Shown here piece after piece: positions 6,951-10,817 of a DNA stretch of 10,817 nucleotides. The notes beneath the pieces are model-generated. The model was not told the DNA's origin and did not search any database. It saw only the letters and a program-made list of their open reading frames with translations. A program made the position numbers and the translations under genes. This DNA is from Pseudozyma flocculosa PF-1 (taxonomy: Eukaryota > Basidiomycota > Ustilaginomycetes > Ustilaginales > Ustilaginaceae). The stretch spans positions 15,738-26,554 of the forward strand of contig NW_006920901.1 of the NCBI RefSeq assembly GCF_000417875.1, in the 5' to 3' direction. How positions within the stretch are numbered: position 1 is the first letter of the stretch; the number at the start of each line of letters is the position of its first letter.

Positions 6951-8702
6951 TTACTGACGCTTGCGTACCTCTTCCCACTTCTTGACCACCATGCCGCTGT
7001 CCTCTCCCCACTGGTTGCCCGTCCTACCCTCCGTCGGCCTGTTGCGCTGGACGTCCTTGCACGCCGCCTTGTGCTCGTCGTCCTTGTCCTTCCATGTGCC
7101 CGACACCATCCAACTGTCGCGCGCGCGGCTGACCCTCGGCTCCGAGAGTCGGCCTGCATGCCTTTTTAGGCGCGCGGCCTCCCCGCGACTCCTTCCCTCT
7201 GCTCCTCATTCATCGTCTCATCCCCTTCCCACAGCACACCAACGCTGGGCCTTCGACGGCAGGACGAAGTCTGGGTCAAGGCTGAATGGGTCGAGCACCC
7301 AGTCTGGACGAACGATGGTGTGCCGAGGTGCGTTGGCTTTCTTGCTGCCTTTCTCACGCATCGCCGCCCTGCGGTCGCACTTGGCCATGAGCTCGAGGCG
7401 TTCCTTGCTGCCCCACTCCGGCGACAGCAGCGTTGTGCGCTTTGAGCCTGAGACCTGTCGCTGACCGTGTCCCGCTCCTTCTCCCTCGTCTCCTCCCTCG
7501 TCAGACGATACCTCAAGGCTGAGCAGCTTGACGTCCAAGGCATCGTTGCGGGGGTCCTTCTTGCCCTCGTAGTCCATCAGGGACTTGAGGGCGTCCATCC
7601 GGTTGGCCGCCAACACGACGCGCCTGCGGTAGCGCCTCTCCCACTGGACGCGCTCTCGCTCCTTGGCTGCCTTTGTCGGATCGGCCATCTGGCAGCCTCG
7701 GTTGCGATGGTTGCGGAGCGACCTCAAGCAGCCATTCTTGATCCTCTCGAGGCTCATGTCCTCCGGGACGCCGTAGTTGCCGCGGTTGTTGGCAATCTTG
7801 TTTGCGGCCCAGTCGGTAAGTCCCACCTCAAACTTGCTCTTGTACTCGTACGCGTTCCAGTTGATGCGCAGCGGCCTGTCGGCGAACGGCTCACTGATCC
7901 TCTTCTTGTCAATGGCCTTGAACAGTGCATGGTTGACGTTGTCGCTTGACGTGAAGACCTACGGCTTGCACAGGTCGGAGAACTCGGGGATGTTACCCTC
8001 GGGCACGGCCATGATCTCGCGCAACAACTGCGTGAACGCAAGCTGCGGCTTGCGGGGCAGCGGCAAGTCTTGCTTTCCACCCCCCTTGCCCCTGGCAAGG
8101 TTCGCAAGCTGGACGCGGGCGTCGGCGAGCTCCTCAAGCACACGGTCGACCTGCGCTGCGAGGTTGACGATCGCATCCATCTGCTTGTCCCCGGCTTCTT
8201 TGCGCTCCTGGACGCTCTTGGCAAGTCCGATTGCAAAGTTGAGCGTCTTGTGGCAGTCGTGCATGATGTGGTGCAGCATCTTGTACTTGGTCAGCGGCTG
8301 CTCTTCGACCTCGTCGTTGGTGAGCGGTGACCAGGTGCTGGGCTGCTTGCCCTGCTCCTCGAGACGAGCGGAGACGGCATGGGTGGCGCTGCCGCTGGCG
8401 CTGCCGCTGGCGCTGCCGCTGGCGCTGCCGCTGCCGCGGGGGCAACTGCCGGTCGCCTGCGACGACTCGGTGCTTCTGCTGGTACCCGCGGGCGCCCTTG
8501 AAGGCATCTGCGAACCGACGCAAACGACAGCGTCGTCGTCCTCATCGATCGGGCTGGTGGGAAGCAGCAGTTTGGTGGGGGGAGGAGCGGTGGCCACTTT
8601 GGCCTTGGAGCGTTTGGGCGCCGGTGAAGGCGACGGCGACCTGCTGCTGTTGCGACCCCGGCTGAGACAAGCTGAGGCCCTCGAGGCCTGCTTGGGCGCC
8701 AT
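6951..8702 (-). CDS. Convergent accessory protein with coiled coil and SSDE motif, interrupted by one TAG
   Basis: The gene starts at the ATG at 8700-8702 (MAPKQASRASACLSRGRN). One frame continues to the TAA at 6951-6953, with an amber at 7959-7961 and an intron. Residues 1-140 are Ser/Pro-rich with a basic PKRSKAK (possible nuclear signal), an acidic-hydrophobic IDEDDDAVVCVG and four SGSA repeats. About 145-205 is a likely coiled coil (SVQERKEAGDKQMDAIVNLA). After the amber come VFTSSDNVNHALFKAIDKKR, LRINWNAYEYKSKFEVGLTDW, a basic stretch (VQWERRYRRRV) and EVSSDEGGDEG near residue 400. A basic stretch followed by SSDE recurs, as I recall, in uncharacterised basidiomycete proteins, some beside transposases; this link is tentative. 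The last exon begins after the candidate intron 7114-7239 and ends with WGEDSGMVVKKWEEVRKRQ. No enzymatic motif is visible. A DNA-binding or complex-forming partner of the transposase is an inference from position and charge. Confidence 0.7.
7114..7239 (-). other. Candidate last intron of the minus-strand accessory gene
   Basis: This 126-nt segment runs from GTGTGC to CGACAG on the minus strand and removes two in-frame TGA codons (7218-7220 and 7206-7208). The flanking exons stay in the same frame: KAQRC joins to WMVSGTWKDKDDEH. The downstream exon is clearly protein-like. The donor is not the preferred GTGAGT/GTAGGT type, and nearby GT dinucleotides could be used instead. Confidence 0.45.
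7894..7962 (-). other. Candidate 69-nt exitron spanning the in-frame amber codon
   Basis: GTAGGT..GATCAG on the minus strand, 69 nt (23 codons). Splicing it keeps the frame (LCKP joined to EPFADRPLRINW) and removes the TAG at 7959-7961. Against this, the interior reads as good protein (SSDNVNHALFKAIDKKRIS) and there is no pyrimidine tract, so a simple nonsense mutation remains possible. Confidence 0.3.
8386..8433. repeat. Four perfect tandem copies of a 12-bp unit within the accessory gene
   Basis: The unit GCGCTGCCGCTG is repeated four times without change (8386-8397, 8398-8409, 8410-8421, 8422-8433). On the minus strand it encodes the SGSA repeat of the accessory protein. Being a multiple of three, it can expand or contract without breaking the frame. 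Confidence 0.9.
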
Positions 8703-8988
8703 GATGAAGAAGTGCTGGCGACGGTGGTGTCAAGCAGGGCTGCTGGGCAGGGTGGAGGTGATGGTGGTTGGCTGGGAGGGCCTGGCCAGGCGGGCGACGC
8801 GCCTCCACATCTGCCACCCGGGGCGCGCCGCGCCAGGCCAGCCACACTCGCCCAGGCCACCCAATTGCCACCGAAGCAGGCTCCTCTTGATGTAGAGCAT
8901 GCAGCATCTCCACCACCATGCCTGTGACCGTCAAATACCGTGAAACATGCCTTCAGAACGCCTGGGGGATGCAAAAGGGCACCCCTGG
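8703..8988. other. 5' flank of the minus-strand accessory gene; no clear element
   Basis: This stretch should hold the promoter and leader of the 8702 gene. No consensus TATAAA is visible on the minus strand; a weak TATTTGACGG lies near 8928-8937. Open frames here on both strands lack splice signals and protein-like composition. Confidence 0.35.
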
Positions 8989-9139
8989 AATCGCACGAGG
9001 TGTGCGATTTCGGATCGCACAGGCACCTCCACTCGGATTTCGGATTGCAGCCGATCGCACGGCCAGTGCGCATCGGAAAAATCGCACATGTGCTCCGATG
9101 CCCGATTTCAGATCGCACTGCCTGTACGCTGCAAATCGG

Positions 9140-9168
9140 GCCCGACCCTGCTGCTAGCTATGAGGTGG
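9140..9168. repeat. 29-bp repeat, copy 1
   Basis: Identical over 29 bp to 9531-9559; its 18-bp core CCTGCTGCTAGCTATGAG recurs at 10254-10271. The roughly 70 bp upstream of copies 1 and 2 are also related (both contain GATGCCCGATTTC followed by GATCG), so the shared unit is about 100 bp. Confidence 0.9.
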
Positions 9169-9308
9169 CGGCGTGGCCTGACCTCCACATTTTTTTTTTG
9201 GCGTGCACAAAGCTTAGTCAGCCGCGCGCGCCAGCCAGCTGGCCCAACTGCCTGAGCCTGCCAGCCAGCCAGCTTGACTGCTCGCTGCGGAGCGGAAGCG
9301 GAGCGGCC

Positions 9309-9360
9309 GTCAATCATTGGAATCCTTGGAGAGAGCTCTCTAAGGATTCCGATGATTGAC
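9309..9360. repeat. 52-bp near-perfect palindrome, right copy
   Basis: The arms GTCAATCATTGGAATCCTT and AAGGATTCCGATGATTGAC pair over 19 bp with one mismatch, around a central AGAGAGCTCTCT. The core matches the palindrome at 1042-1134, and GCGGAGCGGAAG again lies just to the left, so the two copies are in direct orientation. No flanking target duplication is seen. Confidence 0.8.
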
Positions 9361-9530
9361 GCAATTGACTGTGCGGAGGTGGCAACGGCAAGGCAGGCAG
9401 GCACGCAGGCAGTATGGGTGGGTGGGCTACGATTTTGGATCGTAGCTAGATTGTAGGTAGGCCGCGCATCGGAAAATTGAAGACAGGGCTCGATGCCCGA
9501 TTTCCGATCGTAGCCTGCCTACGATCCCAA

Positions 9531-9559
9531 GCCCGACCCTGCTGCTAGCTATGAGGTGG
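9531..9559. repeat. 29-bp repeat, copy 2
   Basis: Exact copy of 9140-9168, preceded by a related stretch from about 9462 (CGCATCGGAAAA and GATGCCCGATTTC are shared). Confidence 0.9.
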
Positions 9560-9587
9560 ATGAGCACGGCTTGCTGGCATCTCAATC

Positions 9588-9622
9588 AACGCAGGCTGCT
9601 AAGGTAGTGTCACCCTGCGTTG
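9588..9622. repeat. Small inverted repeat (9-bp arms)
   Basis: CAACGCAGG at about 9588-9596 and CCTGCGTTG at about 9614-9622 pair perfectly around a 17-nt spacer. It sits between the second 29-bp repeat and the 30-bp tandem array. No function can be assigned. Confidence 0.5.
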
Positions 9623-9643
9623 GTATCAATGACAGCAGCGGCA

Positions 9644-9844
9644 AGTCCAAGGATGGCCGGAGATGGCCAGTCAGGCAGCAGTGAGGCAGCAGCGAGTCCG
9701 GGGAGGACCAGGCAAGCAGTGGCAAGGCAGCGGCAAGGCAGCGGTGAGGCAGCAGAGGACCAGGCAAGCAGTGGCAAGGCAGCGGAGGACCAGGCAAGCA
9801 GCGGCAAGGCAGCGTCGAGTCCAAGGATGGCCAGAGATGGCCAG
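9644..9844. repeat. 30-bp tandem array bracketed by 27-bp direct repeats
   Basis: A 30-bp unit beginning GAGGACCAGGCAAGCAG occurs at 9703-9732, 9755-9784 and 9785-9814; the last two abut and differ by one base, and a partial unit lies at 9733-9754. The array is bracketed by 27-bp direct repeats beginning AGTCCAAGGATGGCC at 9644-9670 and 9818-9844 (one mismatch). Frames through it are repeat artefacts rich in Gln/Ala/Arg or Cys/Leu/Pro. Confidence 0.85.
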
Positions 9845-10002
9845 GCAACCAGCAACATCCTGCAAGGGCTATTCAGGCTCGCTACGCAAGTCTGAGGGGG
9901 CAGGCCAAGCGCAGCTGACCAAGAACAGCGCTTGCTCTGTAACAGAAGGAGGCAAAGGCAGTCTGTCAGAGCAGGTGCGTAGCAAGAAGAGTTGTCGCTC
10001 AA

Positions 10003-10268
10003 ATAGCTAGCAGCAAAAGTGATTCCCGATTTTTCCTATCGCACAAGCTGTGCAATCCAGGATTTGAAAGTCATTATACATGTGCAATCTAAAATCTTGG
10101 CCACTATGAGTGGATTTCAGATCGCAGGCAGGAAAAACTCAGGATCTCAGATCAAAGCTGATTGCACACCTGGTGCGCTTCTGAGAAATCGCACAAGCTG
10201 GCTGCAGCTGGATTTTTAAATTGTTCTACACGTGCAATTTTTTTTTACCAGATCCTGCTGCTAGCTAT
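10003..10268. mobile_element. MITE-like unit with 13-bp inverted ends
   Basis: ATAGCTAGCAGCA at 10003-10015 is the exact reverse complement of TGCTGCTAGCTAT at 10256-10268, giving a 266-bp AT-rich unit with perfect 13-bp ends. The right end is the third copy of the GCTGCTAGCTATGAG repeat. Inside are several hairpin-family motifs. It has no coding capacity, and no target duplication could be confirmed. Confidence 0.45.
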
Positions 10269-10271
10269 GAG

Positions 10272-10817
10272 TGCTAGTGCTCACAAAAGAGGTGTTGCTT
10301 GCAGTGCCAAGACGTACAAGCAACTCGAGTAGATTGTTGTGCTTGGGCTGGGCCGGTTGAAAAGCGCACGCAACGGTGATGGTGGTGGTAGGGAGGGAAG
10401 GGGGAAAATTCGAAATCCAAAATTCAACTCTTGAGCACCCCCCTCCCTTAATCCTGGACGACGCTGATCCAGCTGGCCCCTCAAGAACCCCTAATTCCAA
10501 CTGAAATCCAGCAGCTGGCAGTCCCTGGCAGCTCAGCGGCGCGATTTGCCTGGATTTTGCCTTGCAGCTGTAGGTAGGCATAGGCTGTGTACGATTTTCA
10601 GATTGTAGGGGACCCTTCTACACAAAAGATTTATGCATCCAGACAAGCTGTGCGGATTTCAGGTCGTATACTGCCTACAATTTTCAGATTGTAGCTAGAG
10701 TAGCCCTACCTACGATTTTTGCATTGTAGCCAGGCTACGACCAAAGTGCATGCTACAATCTATTGATCACGTACACAAGCTTTGATTGCAAAATACGCTA
10801 TCTACGCTACTGCAAAC
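10272..10817. other. AT-rich non-coding right flank
   Basis: Up to about 10570 I see no gene, only a weak GGTGGTGGTAGGGAGGGAAGG purine run near 10380. From 10575 to the end the sequence is a degenerate series of CTAC/GTAG hairpin-family motifs. GC content is visibly lower than in the gene regions, and CpG is sparse. Confidence 0.5.

Larger units (their letters stand above)
8989..10735. repeat. Family of short hairpins (7-8 bp arms, mostly 5-6 nt loops)
   Basis: Perfect examples: TGTGCGAT / loop TTCGG / ATCGCACA at 9001-9021; GCTACGAT / TTTGG / ATCGTAGC at 9426-9446; CTACAAT / TTTCAG / ATTGTAG at 10675-10694; AATCGCAC / GAGGT / GTGCGATT at 8989-9009. Near-perfect ones: ATCGCAC / AAGCT / GTGCAAT at 10038-10056; CTACGAT / TTTTGC / ATTGTAG at 10710-10729; and a longer pair across 9051-9076. 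ATCGCAC alone occurs at 8990, 9014, 9054, 9081, 9112, 10038 and 10188. No protein-coding frame explains them. Confidence 0.8.

Noticed and set aside
6646..6957. Leu/Cys-rich open frames in the convergent spacer that look like membrane proteins
   Set aside because: They arise from GCT/GTT triplet repeats; frames on both strands are open for the same reason.
7466..8895. Plus-strand open frames across the accessory gene
   Set aside because: They are shadows of the minus-strand frame, which has biased codon use, a coiled coil and consistent phase across 1.7 kb.
8291..9118. Minus-strand open frame of 275 codons overlapping the accessory gene start
   Set aside because: It reads the SGSA/coiled-coil gene in another frame, giving an Ala/Pro/Arg-rich artefact, and extends into hairpin repeats.
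4083..10108. CACTA strings (near 4083 and 10100) as possible CACTA-type element ends
   Set aside because: The first lies within the transposase coding region and the second has no inverted partner at the other side; no element termini could be defined.
8989..10735. A CRISPR array formed by the repeated ATCGCAC motifs
   Set aside because: Repeats are short, irregularly spaced, in both orientations and variable; the genome is eukaryotic by its introns.
1..10817. The window begins GTTTGC and ends GCAAAC, like terminal inverted repeats
   Set aside because: Only six bases match and pairing stops at once after that; the left end lies inside an open coding frame. Chance is a sufficient explanation.

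Overview
The window looks like nuclear DNA of a GC-rich basidiomycete fungus. Short GT..AG introns (about 50-130 nt) with fungal-type branch sequences, G/C-ending codons and a Tnp2-type (CACTA/Plavaka-like) transposase all point that way. The TCG-context decay on the right side would suit a Pucciniomycotina lineage such as a red yeast, but that is inference.

Layout, left to right. (1) Positions 1-429, minus strand: the 5' part of a gene that runs off the left edge, encoding a Cys-cluster protein. It has a TATA box at 804-809 and probably a 5' leader intron. (2) 813-3273: a region without one clean long gene but dense in splice signals, with five perfect minus-strand GTGAGT donors and a plus-strand chain of GT..AG introns. 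It holds a possible 39-residue minus-strand spliced ORF, a possible plus-strand spliced gene (2561-3273) broken by one in-frame TGA, and a 93-bp imperfect palindrome (1042-1134). (3) 3327-6649, plus strand: a large Tnp2-family transposase with an N-terminal Cys motif, one clear intron, one uncertain frame change near 3.7 kb and a frameshift near 5.39 kb. (4) 6650-6950: a 301-bp GCT/GTT-rich low-complexity spacer between convergent stop codons. (5) 6951-8702, minus strand: a second large gene, convergent with the transposase. Its product has a basic/Ser-rich N-terminus, an SGSA repeat, a coiled coil and an SSDE-containing basic C-terminal half. One in-frame TAG interrupts it, and a 69-nt GT..AG segment could remove that stop. 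(6) 8989-10817: non-coding and increasingly AT-rich, filled with short hairpins whose two arms vary together, a MITE-like unit, a 30-bp tandem array and three copies of a GCTGCTAGCTATGAG motif.

The likeliest reading is a partly decayed DNA transposon: a transposase plus a convergent, probably DNA-binding or structural accessory protein. Next to them lies a repeat-rich non-coding flank that may hold binding sites or older copies. I could not define terminal inverted repeats or a target-site duplication for the whole element, so its boundaries are open.
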